This document shows positions 23,816 to 34,490 of a stretch of 64,000 nt of DNA, piece after piece. The DNA comes from Rutidosis leptorrhynchoides (Eukaryota > Streptophyta > Magnoliopsida > Asterales > Asteraceae), in contig NC_092337.1 in the NCBI RefSeq assembly GCF_046630445.1, positions 365,310,001 to 365,374,000 of the forward strand. Direction: 5' to 3'. The position numbers and the translations under genes were made by a program. Numbering within the stretch: position 1 is the stretch's first letter; the number at the start of each line of letters is the position of its first letter. The notes under the pieces are model-generated. The model did no database searches, was not told the origin of the DNA, and worked only from the letters and a program-made list of their open reading frames with translations.

Positions 23816-25687
23816 ACTCTTGATTAGCTGATTACCAACTCATTTTGATACCGCTGAGTAAGCTACCCGAATCACGCCGCACTTCACTCGTTAACCCATG
23901 AGCAAGTGAAGTCTTTCGAAAAAAACACCGTTGAGCGATAATACAATCTCATAGTTACTAGCTTGGGATATCTTGGTTTCTTTACCCACCATCTTATAAC
24001 ATGAAGATCATCTTCTTACACTTAGGATTCTTCATGAGACAACATCGCCTCAACCATCACTCTAGACATGTCCAATCTCGAACCTACAAGTCAACGACCA
24101 CTCGTACAAAACTTCTATATATCTATGATTTCCTTTACCAACAATAAGAAAACCCCAATAGACACCTTTATAGACCTTCCATCAAAGTACCCTTAGTGAG
24201 AACACAATCACCACTTTGAAGTCTACCACCTTTTTCAACTTTCCGCTTCCCGTTGGTATACTAACCTCCTTATCGCTATGAATTCACAAACCCCATCTTC
24301 TCACCCAAGCACGCTCCCACTTTACTAGCAAGAATTAAACCACGATTACTCGAGAAGAAACTTCGTTCATACCACCGGTTAGTCGCAAATTTGTTTGCCA
24401 TCGGAGAGTAAAACAAGTATTCGAATCCCTAGTTTTATCTGGAATCAACGTACTAAACCTGAGAACATTAGAGAACCAAGTCGCTCAACCATCTCCATAA
24501 CTCCATTAGTCGTCAAACTCCCACTAGCTCAATAACTTCCGTTGGTTACCAAACTCAGACCGAGTTCCCGAAACCTTCAACGATCCTGGAAAGCTCAAGT
24601 TCTGGGACTTACACGATTATTCGCCCATCTTCTATCACCTAAGGACTTCTTATTGATCACCCTCAAAGAAAAAATCGCTCCCTTTGTTGAAACATCAACC
24701 AATACCCGAGAAACCATCGAATGCGTTCTATCTGATACCCTTCGACAATCAATTTCCTTAGTGACTAGGAACTCTAATCTCCCCGTATATTCCATAAACC
24801 TTGGAATATTGACCAAACATCATTGGCCATCCCGTTTACAAACCGCAAGCATCAAACTTCCCCGATACTCCCACTATCGATTTCAACTCGATGCATCTTG
24901 TTCATTATTCAAACGCTCTAACCCGAGAGAAAAATCAACCTCCTAAGCTCCCATAACAAACCCACATCTCAGAAAACACGGCTCGTATCACTTAAAGTTT
25001 TCGAGACAAAACCATATCGCGATCGCGTCATCAAACCCGAAAAGTTCACCATGAAAACTATTCAGATTCGAAAAATCATATCAAGATCTAACGGTCAAAT
25101 CATCCCTAATTTTCTTCCCACATGTAGAGCCATGTGTCTTCTACTTACAGCCGAAAATGCAAGTCGATCCAATGATTAACGAACCCGATACGAATTTTCT
25201 TCCCCAGCTGCACATGAACACCCGAATTTAGCTCAATCGTTCCTTTGCACGGGATAGCGAGGAATGAGAACTCATATCCGTTACCCAGATCTCTCGAAAA
25301 ATATTTCTGCAACGAACCCTTCGACCCGACCTCTGACTCTGTAACCCTCCGCGAAAAAAGAACCACCATCATCATACAATCGACGAATACGATTGCATGA
25401 TAACTTTTAGAACCGTTACCCGAATTCCAATGTGATAAACTCTTCAGGATATATATACATACCAATGAGTTCATTGCGAGCAACTGAGTCATCCGGTAAC
25501 GATACATGTTGCAAGACAAATCCCTAGCCCGCCGTTTGAAACAACTGAAAAAATTCTTGCAGGAGCACATCTCGCGATCGCGAGCATGGGTCTCGCGGTT
25601 ATGAGCCCACCACCTTCAATAACATCGTTTTTCTTGCTTTCAATTCACCATCGTACCCGATCTTCAAACCTTGAATCTCTAATACCA
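23816..25687 (-). other. Internal region of copia B, right part, no coding signal
   Basis: About 1.9 kb of moderately GC, C-rich sequence between the G3 insertion and the copia B primer site. ORFs such as 24542-24946 (+) have no recognisable domain and do not match retroelement proteins in either direction. A CpG-dense palindromic patch (ctcgcgatcgcgag) lies at about 25570. Confidence 0.5.
25676..25687 (-). other. Primer binding site of copia B (degenerate)
   Basis: The minus strand reads TGGTATTAGAGA two bases from the LTR end, which is the initiator-Met type with C-to-T and terminal mismatches. It establishes that 25690-26039 is the 5' LTR and that the element runs leftward. Confidence 0.65.
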
Positions 25688-25689
25688 CT

Positions 25690-26039
25690 TGTTAGGAATT
25701 CAGAAGGCCCCAACAAGACAGGTGATTTAAACTAATCACTCACCCACGAACGATAAACAAATAAAAAGCATAAAGCGATAAATAAAGATAAACTCCGATG
25801 GATTTAACGTGGTTATATCCCAACTCCAAGACACAGAGAAGTTTATTTCACGAGCGCAAACCAGATATTTTTTCTTATAATTTTCGTGCACATTGTTATG
25901 GGTTACATAGGGTTGTATTTATAGCGCAAAATGATATAAGGAAACAACTTTCCCTTTCGCGTCTTGATCAGGTTGCCCAAGTTTGACTTTGCCTTCAAGT
26001 AAACAACTTTCCTTATGTTTAAGTTTTACATACTCAACA
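25690..26039 (-). repeat. 5' LTR of copia B (350 bp)
   Basis: It starts tgttaggaattc and ends ctcaaca on the plus strand, next to the degenerate primer site. It is followed immediately by the right copy of the 39-bp flank repeat. Confidence 0.7.
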
Positions 26040-26474
26040 GTGGACATAATCATCAAGGCACCTGTGAGACAACACCAACACATCCTTGATCTTCCACCTT
26101 ACTACTTTCCCCTTCACGTTGGAACACTGACTACATATGTGTGCACAAATTTTGCCGAACTCAATTCTTCACCCTGAGTCAAATTCCATTGTACGGATGT
26201 GACGATTGACTCGTACAAGAATATATTGTTCATCTTATCTTGTTCAAGCTTTGCAGTAAATGCCAGTGTGCTAATATTCTTTCTGTACATTAATTATAGA
26301 CACGAAGATGAAAATAAAAGAGTTTGAATTTATTTACCTGAAGTTCTAGAGAGTTATAAGGTGGTGATATAATAATAAAGTGGCCAAAGGAAAGGAAGAT
26401 AGTGGAAGACATATGAAGTGTCCAGTTGAAAAAAAAAAAATCATTTCCTGCCCAGTTGTTATTGATGAACTATT
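26040..26474. other. Probable right-hand remainder of copia A; no gene
   Basis: It starts with the second copy of the 39-bp flank repeat (26040-26078), matching the copia A internal sequence that ends at 8066. The remaining 400 bases show no ORF or recognisable element end. Confidence 0.4.
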
Positions 26475-26700
26475 CTAAAATTATTGGAGAAATGAGACCG
26501 GTTTTTTAAAATAACGGGTCTCGAAATATGGGAACCGATTTTTAGGAAAACATGTTCCTTTACGGTTTTTTATAAAACAAATCAGGTTCCTATTTTAACC
26601 TTTTTAAAATCGGTTCCTAAACACTTTGAAAACCGGTTTTATCAACCTTTCTTAAAACCGATTTCTATTGGGGGTTTCTTTTCCTATTTTTGTAGTAGTG
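26475..26700. mobile_element. Terminal fragment of a CACTA (En/Spm) transposon
   Basis: The fragment ends ctatttttgtagtagtg at 26700. The minus strand therefore starts CACTACTACAAAAATAG, a typical CACTA terminal inverted repeat. The inner 200 bases hold sub-terminal repeats in both orientations (aaccgattt, aaatcggttcc, aaaaccggtttt), as is usual near CACTA ends. No partner end or transposase is visible to the left, so this is a truncated or fragmentary element. Confidence 0.75.
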
Positions 26701-26714
26701 AAGGTAAACATCAA

Positions 26715-27018
26715 TCCATCAACACTCTAACTTTCCTCCATATGTCAAGCGCCACTACACACTCGAAAAACAAGTGCCTACGGTTTTCAATGTCATGTTG
26801 ACAGATCGGGCAAACTATGCTGTTAATCTCGAGACCTTTAGAAGATAAATTCCATTGTAAAGGAAGCGCATCCAGTTTAGAACGCCACAAAAAAAACGTT
26901 TACTTTCCGGGGCATACATTTATCATACATTAGGTAACAAATCAGTCGATAATAATTTCCCAACAATGTGTTTACTTACCGATCCCACCATAAATACACC
27001 AGTCGAGTTCACCGTAAC
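26715..27018 (-). pseudogene. LINE-type fragment with zf-RVT domain, interrupted by copia C
   Basis: The minus strand encodes KLDALPLQWNLSSKG, then IVCPICQHDIENRRHLFFEC and ALDIWRKV. This is the zinc-binding domain found C-terminal to the reverse transcriptase of plant non-LTR elements. A 1-base shift in a run of eight T and a double stop lie upstream in the reading direction. The upstream coding side resumes at 31812 beyond copia C. The fragment is old and dead. Confidence 0.8.
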
Positions 27019-27358
27019 TGTTAGAATTGTTATAGTTTTAGATTAATTAGATTAAAAATAGTAATTGATGTTAATTTAATGTTTATGAGGGGAATGAGGG
27101 GATATATTATTATATGTGATAAAAGAAGAGTTGTTGGAGACAAGAAAACACTTGTGTTTATTTAATTATTGAAACTTGTTTTTTCTACATCTATTTGCAA
27201 CTTGACTAGCCTTTTTATAGACTTGCTATGTCGATATTTTTACTAATATAAATATCTATCATCTTCTAGTGTATTCTTACTAAATATCTATTACGGAGTA
27301 ATATCTAATACTTCTAGTTAATTCTAGACAATGTAGAAATACATTATATATTTTAACA
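27019..27358 (-). repeat. 3' LTR of copia C (340 bp)
   Basis: Bounded tgttagaattg...ttttaaca on the plus strand. It contains an extra aatgagggg tandem unit relative to the other LTR. The pol stop codon lies inside its first bases on the minus strand. Confidence 0.97.
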
Positions 27359-27946
27359 CTCCTCCTTAATGTATTTCGATGTTACTCCGAGCGTGTTGCG
27401 TAAGAACTCGAACTTGGGTCTTGGTAGTGCTTTAGTGAAAATATCTGCAACCTGCTCTTCTGTCTTGCAGTATTTTAATTCAATATCTTTCTTGGCTGAG
27501 ACTTCTCGTAAAAAGTGATATTTAATATCAATGTGTTTTGTTCTACCATGAAACACTGGATTCTTTGCCATCGCGATTGCAGACTTGTTGTCGCAGAATA
27601 TTTGAGTAGCTTCATTTTGTTTTTCGCCCATGTCTTCAAGTATTCTTCTTAGCCATATAGCTTGATTAGCTGAGTTTGCGGCTGCGACGTACTCGGCTTC
27701 GGCTGATGATTGTGCCACTGTTTCTTGTTTCTTTGATGCCCAAGAAAAGACACCAGATCCAAGTGTGAATGTGTATCCTGAAGTACTTTTCATGTCATCT
27801 ACCGATCCGGCCCAATCACTATCTGTGTATCCCTTAAGCTTCGATTCTATAGTGGGCTTGTACCATATTCCATAGTCCATGGTACCTTGCAAATATCTTA
27901 GTATTCTTTTAGAAGCTCCGTAATGTATCTGAGTAGGGTTTTGCAT
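27353..27946 (-). pseudogene. RNase H region of copia C pol
   Basis: 197 codons from the C-terminal end of RT through RNase H: YTDSDWAGSVDDMKSTSGY, SSAEAEYVAA, and CDNKSAIAMAKNP with KHIDIKYHF. The ORF ends KEEC with its TAA inside the LTR. Upstream the same frame is broken by a TAA at 27971-27973, where a Tyr codon is expected. A frameshift near 28070 separates it from the RT palm. Confidence 0.93.
27359..27368 (-). other. Polypurine tract of copia C
   Basis: The minus strand reads AAGGAGGAG directly before the 3' LTR start TGTTAAAA. Confidence 0.85.
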
Positions 27947-27996
27947 GTACCTGGATAGTAGACTGGTTGCTTACATAATATCTGGTCTTGTTGCTG

Positions 27997-28317
27997 TCAG
28001 ATAGAGTAGGCTTCCAATGAGACTTCTGAATCTTGAAGCGTCTGCTTTCTCCGATCCATCTTCTTTCTCATCTTCTCATTGGCAACTAGCGGCGTGGCTA
28101 CGGTTTTACAACCGTATAGTTTAAACTTTTTTAGAAGATTTTCTGTATATTTCTTTTGGCATATGAAGATGCCTTCATTTTCTTGACTAATTTCGATGCC
28201 AAGAAAATAACGCATCAAACCAAGGTCGCTCATCTCGAACGTTTTCATCATGTCTTCTTTAAATTCTTGTATCATTCTCTCATTGTTTCCAGTATATATA
28301 AGATCATCGACGTACAA
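27997..28317 (-). pseudogene. Reverse transcriptase palm segment of copia C
   Basis: This begins at the catalytic YVDD motif (MYVDDLIYTGN) and runs through FEMSDLGLMRYFLGIEI. It goes out of frame near KMRKKMD, so the last ~25 residues are not RT-like. The catalytic Asp pair is intact. Confidence 0.92.
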
Positions 28318-28422
28318 GGAAATAATGAGAGTGTCAGAGTTACATTGGGTTTTGATGTAGAGTGTGGGCTCACTTTGACTCCTCCTGAAACCTGAACTTG
28401 TGAAGTAGCTGTCAATGTGGCT

Positions 28423-28860
28423 CTACCAAGCACGCGGTGCTTGTTTAAGTCCATATAAGGCTTTCTTGAGTTTTAGGACTTGATCTTCTTTTCCTTTCTG
28501 GACGAACCCTTGTGGTTGCTCTACATATATTTCTTCTTCGAGAAACCCATTTAGAAAGGCGGATTTCACATCTAGTTGGTGAATCTTCCACCTTCGTTGA
28601 GCTGCTAATGCCACAAGTGCTCTTATAGTATCTAGTCGTGCTACAGGTGCAAAAGTTTCGTTGTAGTCGACTCCAGGCTGTTGTGAATAGCCTTTAGCTA
28701 CTAGCCTTGCTTTGTGTTTTTGTATAGAACCATCAGGGTTGAGCTTTGTTTTGTAAACCCACTTAACTCCAATGATTTCTTTATTTTCTGGAGGATCAAC
28801 TAACTCCCATGTGTTGTTTTTCTCGATCATTCTGATTTCTTCGTTCATAGCGCCACCCAC
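28423..28860 (-). pseudogene. Reverse transcriptase fingers segment of copia C
   Basis: Contains [55 protein letters not shown] and [12 protein letters not shown]. It stops at a TAG (28423-28425) where a Tyr codon is normal; the same frame is then open to the YVDD segment. At its upstream end a one-base deletion near 28850 puts it out of frame with integrase. Confidence 0.93.
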
Positions 28861-30572
28861 TTTTCATCTTTGGCTGCCACTTCATAGCTTTTAGGTTCTA
28901 TAGTTGTAAAGTTGCAAGTCTCGTATATCTCTGCTAACGCTTTGACTCTTCCAGGTGTTGACTCTGGACTTGACTCGTCTTGCGCCAAAGGTAATCTTGT
29001 TGATGGATAAGTTGGTGTAGCAGGGCTTGTTTCACCGGTACTTTCTTGTTGTTCAGAATGCTCAACTTGTAGTGGTTGTTGGGTTGGAGTTTCTATCGAT
29101 ATCCGCGGCAGATATGTTTGTTTTTCAACTTTGTCTTTCTCCCAGTTCCAAGAAGCGTCTTCGTCAAATTCCACATCTCGGCTAATCACGATGTTATTTA
29201 TTTTCAGATTATAGACTCGGTAGCCTTTTGACTGTGTGCTGTAGCCCAAGAATATTCCTTTTTCAGATTTTTCTTGTAGCTTGTGACGTTTCTCCTTTGG
29301 AACATGGATGTAGCAAATACATCCAAATACTCGTAGATGTTTTGCCGACGGTTTCCTTCCACTCCATGCCTCAATCGGAGTCTTGTTTTCTACAGCTTTC
29401 GTGGGACATCTATTTAGTATATATAAGGCCGTGTATACCGCTTCAGCCCAGAAACTGTTTGGAAGGCCTTTTTCATGTATCATCGTTTTGGCCATTTCCA
29501 TTACAGTTCTATTTTTGCGTTCAGAGACACCATTTTGCTCAGGAGCGTAACCAACAGTGAGCTGGCGTTTAACTCCTTCATCTTCACAGAATTTATTAAA
29601 CTGTGTAGAGGTGTATTCTTTTACTCTATCACTCCTTAGCATTTTTATATAATGGCCACTGCTTTTTTCTACGAAGTTTTTAAACTTCTTGAATATCGTA
29701 AATACTTCCGATTTTTCACGCATGAAATAAACCCACGTCATTCTAGAAAAATCATCAATGAAGAGAATAAAGTACATGTTTTGGTTAATAGACGGGGTCC
29801 TCATTGGTCCACAAACGTCAGTGTGCACCAACTCTAGTATACCTTTCGCTCTCCAGGCTTTGTCACGAGGGAAAGGTTTTCGATGTTGTTTGCCCATCAT
29901 ACAACTTTCACACGTGTCAGTGATTTCTTCTATGTTTGGCAAGTCTCTCATCATATTTTTCTGTTGAAGGATTTTTAGTGCGTGAAAGTTAAAGTGCCCA
30001 AATCTTCGATGCCATAGCCATGATTCTTCGACTTGAACTTTCATGGCCGTATCTCTGATATACTGCCAACGAAGCGGAAAGTTACGGTTCTCCATTGGCA
30101 CTTCGGCTATGAATTTATAGTTATTTTTCTTGTCACGAATAACACATGATTTATCTTCGAAGTGTAAAGAGTATCCGTGCTCCATCATTTGGCCAACACT
30201 TAGCAAGTTACTTGCTAAGCTTGGTACTAGAAGAACGTCACTAACAGATCGAGTGGCGTTATTAGTTTGAACAGTAATTGTACCTTTGCCTTTAGTGTCA
30301 ACAAGCGCTCCATTCCCTAGTTTGACGCGGGACTTTACGGACGTGTTGATACTATCAAATAACTTTTCATCTCCTGTCATGTGGTTGCTGCACCCACTGT
30401 CGATCAACCAAGTATCGTCCCTCTGTTTATTTGTGACATGGTAGGCATAGAATAGCTGATTTTTGTTCTCCGGTATATCTTCACTTTGGCAGGCATAGAA
30501 TAGCTGATTTTTGTTCTCCGGTATATCTTCACTTTCTTCCGTGAAGTTAGCTCGATGATTTTGTTTTAACAA
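28845..30572 (-). pseudogene. Protease-integrase segment of copia C pol (575 codons)
   Basis: The protease active site is WLIDSGCSNHMTG. The gag-pre-integrase zinc motif is WHRRFGH...CESCMMGKQHRKPF. The integrase catalytic triad is visible at HTDVCGP, LRSDR and NGVSERKNRT. The usual GG after LRSDR reads VK here. The N-terminus contains a perfect-length 16-residue tandem duplication (SEDIPENKNQLFYA twice). There is no ATG: the frame begins within the former gag-pol fusion after an indel in the second zinc knuckle. Confidence 0.93.
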
Positions 30573-30578
30573 TCTTTT

Positions 30579-31439
30579 TCAAGTCCCAAATCTTTTGCAG
30601 TTATTGCATTGTGGCTTCCCTTTGTGAAAACAATCCTTCTCCAAGTGGTTTGTCTTTTTGCAAATACCACATGGAGGGTGGCCCTTCCTTCTTTGATCAA
30701 ACCCGGTTCTGGGTTTTTCTCCTCCTTTTGATTTTTCTTCAAAATTTCTTTTTCCCCCATTATTATATTTTTGAGACCGTAATTTGAGTTTAGACTGAAA
30801 GGCACTTTCAAGTGAGTTTTCACTTCGTCGACTCAGTCTAGCCTCATATGCTTCAAGAGAGCCAATTAATTCTGGTACCGACAGAGTCTCGATGTCTTTT
30901 GACTCTTCGATAGCAGTAATGACATGATCGTATTTTTCTGTCATACTGATAAGTATTTTTTCTACGATTCTCTTATCAGTTATGTTATCTCCATAGGCTC
31001 TCATTTGATTTACTATTTCTTTAATTCTGGAATAGTAATCTTTTACGGTCTCAGTCTCTTTCATATTTAAATTTTCAAAATCTCTCCTTAGAGTTAGTAG
31101 TTTGACGGATCTCACCTTGACATTTCCTTGAAATTCTTCTTGAAGAATCTTCCACGTCTCTTTGGCTGTCGTAGCTCCCATGATTCGTGGAAAGATAGAC
31201 GGCGTCAAGGCTTGTTGGATGTAACCTAGAGCGGCAGCATTTCTTACAACATTTTTGTTGTATTTTTCCCGTTCTTTCGCGGACAGAGTTTCGTCGTCTT
31301 TTGGATTTGTAAACCCGACTTCGACAATATCCCACAAGCTTTGTGCTTGGAAATATGTCTTCATTCGGATACTCCAAAAATCATAGTTGTCGCCATCAAA
31401 TATGGGGACGGGAATATTGTACGCACCAACGGTAGTCAT
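30579..31439 (-). pseudogene. gag of copia C
   Basis: The first ATG is at 31437-31439 (MTTVGAYNIPVP). The protein has the N-terminal FDGDNYDFWSIRMKTYF motif of plant copia gag (DUF4219 type), then the UBN2-type capsid segment with LRRDFENLNMKETETVKDYYSRI. A first zinc knuckle, CGICKKTNHLEKDC, is intact. The second begins CNNCKRFG and is cut by a stop at 30579-30581, caused by a small indel. In intact relatives gag continues in frame into protease. Confidence 0.92.
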
Positions 31440-31465
31440 GGTGTACACGAACGAACGCCCAAACA

Positions 31466-31478
31466 GCTCTTGATACCA
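31466..31478 (-). other. Primer binding site of copia C, initiator tRNA-Met type
   Basis: The minus strand reads TGGTATCAAGAGC two bases after the 5' LTR. There is a one-base insertion relative to the standard TGGTATCAGAGC. Confidence 0.85.
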
Positions 31479-31480
31479 CT

Positions 31481-31811
31481 TGTTAGAATTGTTATAGTTT
31501 TAGATTAATTAGATTAAAAATAGTAATTGATGTTAATTTAATGTTTATGAGGGGATATATTATTATATGTGATAAAAGAAGAGTTGTTGGAGACAAGAAA
31601 ACACTTGTGTTTATTTAATTATTGAAACTTGTTTTTTCTACATCTATTTGCAACTTGACTAGCCTTTTTATAAGCTTGCTATGTCGATATTTTTACTAAT
31701 ATAAATATCTATCATCTTCTAGTGTATTCTTACTAAATATCTATTACGGAGTAATATCTAATACTTCTAGTTAATTCTAGACAATATAGAAATACATTAT
31801 ATATTTTAACA
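31481..31811 (-). repeat. 5' LTR of copia C (331 bp)
   Basis: Nearly identical to 27019-27358: three substitutions plus the 9-bp indel. Bounded by the primer site on the left and the gtaac duplication on the right. Confidence 0.97.
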
Positions 31812-31860
31812 GTAACCATCCAACGATTGTTATGATCCGTTAATTAGACAGTATATTTGT
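31812..31860 (-). pseudogene. Upstream part of the same LINE fragment
   Basis: Reading leftward across the copia C insertion, this segment joins 27018 (after removal of the duplicated gtaac) in the W-x-V...G-x-F pattern seen just before zf-RVT domains. Homology fades after about 50 bases. Confidence 0.55.
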
Positions 31861-32299
31861 AATATTTGTAATACCATGATATATTAATTAATTGCATTCA
31901 TTTCTTTAAACTTGTTTTTAGCTTTCTCATTCGCATCCCCTATTTAATTGAGCACCCCTGAAACTCTAACTCTCAGTTTCATTTTTCCTTGCTCTTAGAA
32001 TTTGTTAGCTCTCTAATACATTTGTGGGATGATAGTTATCTAAAATACTAATTATCCGCACTTGGCTCGCTTTTTATTTTATGATAATTAATGCAGTAAT
32101 ATACGTGTCCCGCTCCTTCTTTTCAGGTAGTAACATATTTACAGATACTTTTCTAGATGTAGGAACAAAAAACACCGCTTTCAGTCGTTCTTATAACTGG
32201 AAACAATAAATTGTTAAAATATCGCTTACCATTATGAATATAATTATAATTTATAATAAATATTATAGCTTAAAATTGTCAATTTAATTTTCAATGCAG
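31861..32299 (+). other. Intron or upstream sequence of the LRK10L-2-type locus
   Basis: AT-rich sequence with no ORF resembling a GUB_WAK ectodomain. It ends in a good 3' splice site (ttttcaatgcag), so in the ancestral gene it was the last intron. No ectodomain exon can be found between here and the LINE/CACTA/copia debris to the left. Confidence 0.5.
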
Positions 32300-33405
32300 T
32301 TTTGGGGGTTCTGATTGTCGTAGGAGTTGTGATGATAATGATTGTAATAATCTTACGTTATATAATAAGGAAATTCAAATCAAGAAGGAAGACAATGAAT
32401 CATGTCAATATAGAAATTTTTCTAAAGAATCATGAATTCTTGGCTCCCAAAAGGTACAAATATTCTCAAGTTAAGAAGATGACAAACTCCTTTAAAGTCA
32501 AACTAGGACAAGGGGGCTTTGGTTCTGTGTACAGAGGAGAATTAAGCAACGGAATCCTTGTGGCTGTGAAGGTTTTAAATGAATTAAACGGCAATGGTGA
32601 AGATTTTATTAACGAAGTAGCAAGTGTTGGCGGGACTAGCCATGTTAATATTGTAACTCTTGTGGGATTTTGTTGTGATCGACATCAAAGAGCTTTGATC
32701 TATGAGTTCATGCCTAATGGATCCCTTGAAAAATTCATATATGATTCTTCAAGTGATACCCAACTTGGGTGGGAAAAGTTGCACCACATAGCAATTGGAA
32801 TTGCTCGTGGCTTAGAGTACTTGCATAGTGGCTGCAACACGCGTATCTTGCACTTCGACATAAAGCCCCACAATATTCTTTTGGATCGAGATATGTGTCC
32901 AAAGATATCTGACTTCGGGCTTGCTAAGCTATCACATGAGAATAGAAGCATGGTTTCAGTGTCCCATTTGAGAGGAACACCAGGGTATATTGCACCTGAA
33001 GTGTTTTCAAGAATTTTTGGACAAGTCTCTCATAAGTCGGATGTCTATAGCTATGGAATGATGGTTCTGGAAATGGGTGGAGGAAGAAAGAATATTGAGG
33101 TTGAAGTTGATCATACAAGTGAAATATATTTTCCTCATTGGATATACAAAAAGATTGAAGTAGATGAAGAACATCTTGGACTACATGGAATTATAGGTGG
33201 CGAAGAAAATAAGATGGTAAGGAAGATGATTATCGTTGGCTTGTGGTGTATACAAACAAATCCATTAAATCGCCCGACGATCACTAAGGTTTTAGAAATG
33301 TTAGATGGGGACCTTGCATCATTGGAAATCCCCCCAAAACCATATCTTACTTCTCCATCAAAATCTGGTGGTTTCCTATCTCCTATTTCCTCATCTACTG
33401 ATTAA
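32300..33405 (+). pseudogene. LRK10L-2-type receptor-like kinase, kinase exon only
   Basis: The open frame starts right after the splice acceptor (AG at 32298-32299) and encodes a transmembrane helix (residues 2-22), a basic stop-transfer, and a complete Ser/Thr kinase domain. The glycine loop is GQGGFGSVY (69-77), with Lys90, HFDIKPHN (184-191), DFG (204-206) and APE (231-233). HFD in place of HRD is normal for this LRK10-like subfamily (rust resistance kinase Lr10-like, PR5K-related). The C-terminal region is full length, ending after the IPPKP motif. No in-frame ATG precedes the TM. The secretory signal and GUB_WAK_bind ectodomain exons are absent from the left side, which is instead made of LINE, copia and CACTA pieces. 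It is probably a truncated gene. If a distant upstream exon exists outside the nest, it could still be functional. Confidence 0.8.
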
Positions 33406-34040
33406 TTACATCATTAATGTTCATAATTAGCATTTTGAAATATATTTTGTATTTACATCTATTATGAAAAAATTTAATGTTATTATACTTATACGTTTCA
33501 TGATGTTAAATCTTATTGTGATGGTGTAATTTAAGTTGGTGGAATTATTAATTAGTTTAAGAGTAATTTGCCAATTCCAAATAATATAAAACCATATTTA
33601 AGACAGTATGAAGATTTAACATAAAAACCATTTAATCTGTATATGTAAATAGGCAAATAGCTTTTGGATGCTTGATCTTACGTCTTACATGCTAACAAGC
33701 TATTATAACATGAAATACCAGACATGTTCAATGTTTAATGTTAACCAATATTCTCCAAGCCCAACAACGGTTTTTAGCACAACAATTAGCCCAACAACAA
33801 GTTCAAGCTCAACATGCATCTTTTAATACAAATCGGGTCAGCAACAATTACAACGGACCTTAACAGTTTTCCTTTGAGCCGCTAGCTGCAGTCTTCACAA
33901 CGCAGAAATTTTAACAATTTTGGGCAAAAGCAACCTTCACAATCCAACATTCATATGAAAAATATTTGTCTCTTCGAACTCCTCTAATGTGATACCACGC
34001 ACGAGTGGCTTGTATCCTATCAAGAATCTAACAAAAAGTA
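33406..34040. other. 3' flank of the kinase locus with a Q-rich coding relic
   Basis: Past the stop codon the sequence is AT-rich. At about 33755-33862 one plus frame encodes a Gln-rich stretch (LAQQLAQQQVQAQH then SFNTNRVSNNYN) that ends in a stop and decays. This resembles the C-terminal linker of a retrotransposon gag, but I cannot assign a family. Confidence 0.35.
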
Positions 34041-34290
34041 CTCCCTCCACCCTAAAAGAATGTCGTGCAAAATTTTTTGTTGAATTTTAAGATAGTTATA
34101 GTAAAAATCAGTTTTGGCCTATAAGATAAGTTTGATTAAATTTGTTATAGATATGAGTGACTAAGAGTAACAAATATGGGTAAATTAGGGAGTCAAATGA
34201 TATTTAATAATTATTTTTTAAAATTGAACAATTATTTTAGGACATATATAAAATGTAAGTTGGACACTTATTTTATTTTAAGAGGGATGG
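34041..34290. mobile_element. Stowaway-like MITE, degenerate
   Basis: The left end is ta|ctccctccaccctaaaagaa, close to the Stowaway consensus CTCCCTCC with a TA target. The right end, ttttaagagggatgg, is a weak inverted match. Length is 250 bp, AT-rich and non-coding. The right target dinucleotide is not clean. Confidence 0.5.
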
Positions 34291-34490
34291 TCACATGCAT
34301 GTAAAATTAATGAGATATGATCATTGTATGATTTTATTTAAAATTTGAAGATTTAAGGGGAAAATGTTCTCGACCCGACCCGGCCCATTTCACAAGTTAA
34401 CTTTCTTGGCGTGTTTGGATCTGAACCCGTTTGATCCCAAACCCTTGCCAGAATATTATAACTCTTTAGATATTTTGATTTTTCAAGTAT

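Larger units (their letters stand above)
8065..26039 (-). mobile_element. Copia B: LTR element split by G3
   Basis: The left (3') LTR is 8065-8483 and the right (5') LTR is 25690-26039; both share caagacaggtgatttaaac-type and acgtggttatatc blocks. The left copy lacks the first ~10 bases (tgttaggaat) and carries about 70 extra bases near 8315-8395. The purine-rich tract is at 8484-8500 on the minus strand, and the internal region is 8484-8563 plus 23816-25687. No gag or pol motif survives in the internal sequence, so it looks non-autonomous or badly decayed. Confidence 0.65.
27019..31811 (-). mobile_element. Copia C: complete Ty1/copia element with GTAAC duplication
   Basis: The LTRs are 27019-27358 and 31481-31811, with perfect 5-bp target duplications gtaac at 27014-27018 and 31812-31816. 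The LTRs differ by three substitutions and one 9-bp tandem-duplication indel, so the insertion is recent. The order on the minus strand is LTR, primer site, gag, protease, integrase, RT, RNase H, polypurine tract, LTR. The coding sequence contains at least two frameshifted joins, two in-frame stops and a disrupted gag/pol junction, so the copy is defective. Confidence 0.97.

Noticed and set aside
24542..24946. 134-residue plus ORF in the copia B internal region
   Set aside because: No recognisable motif, opposite direction to the element, and composition equal to its flanks.
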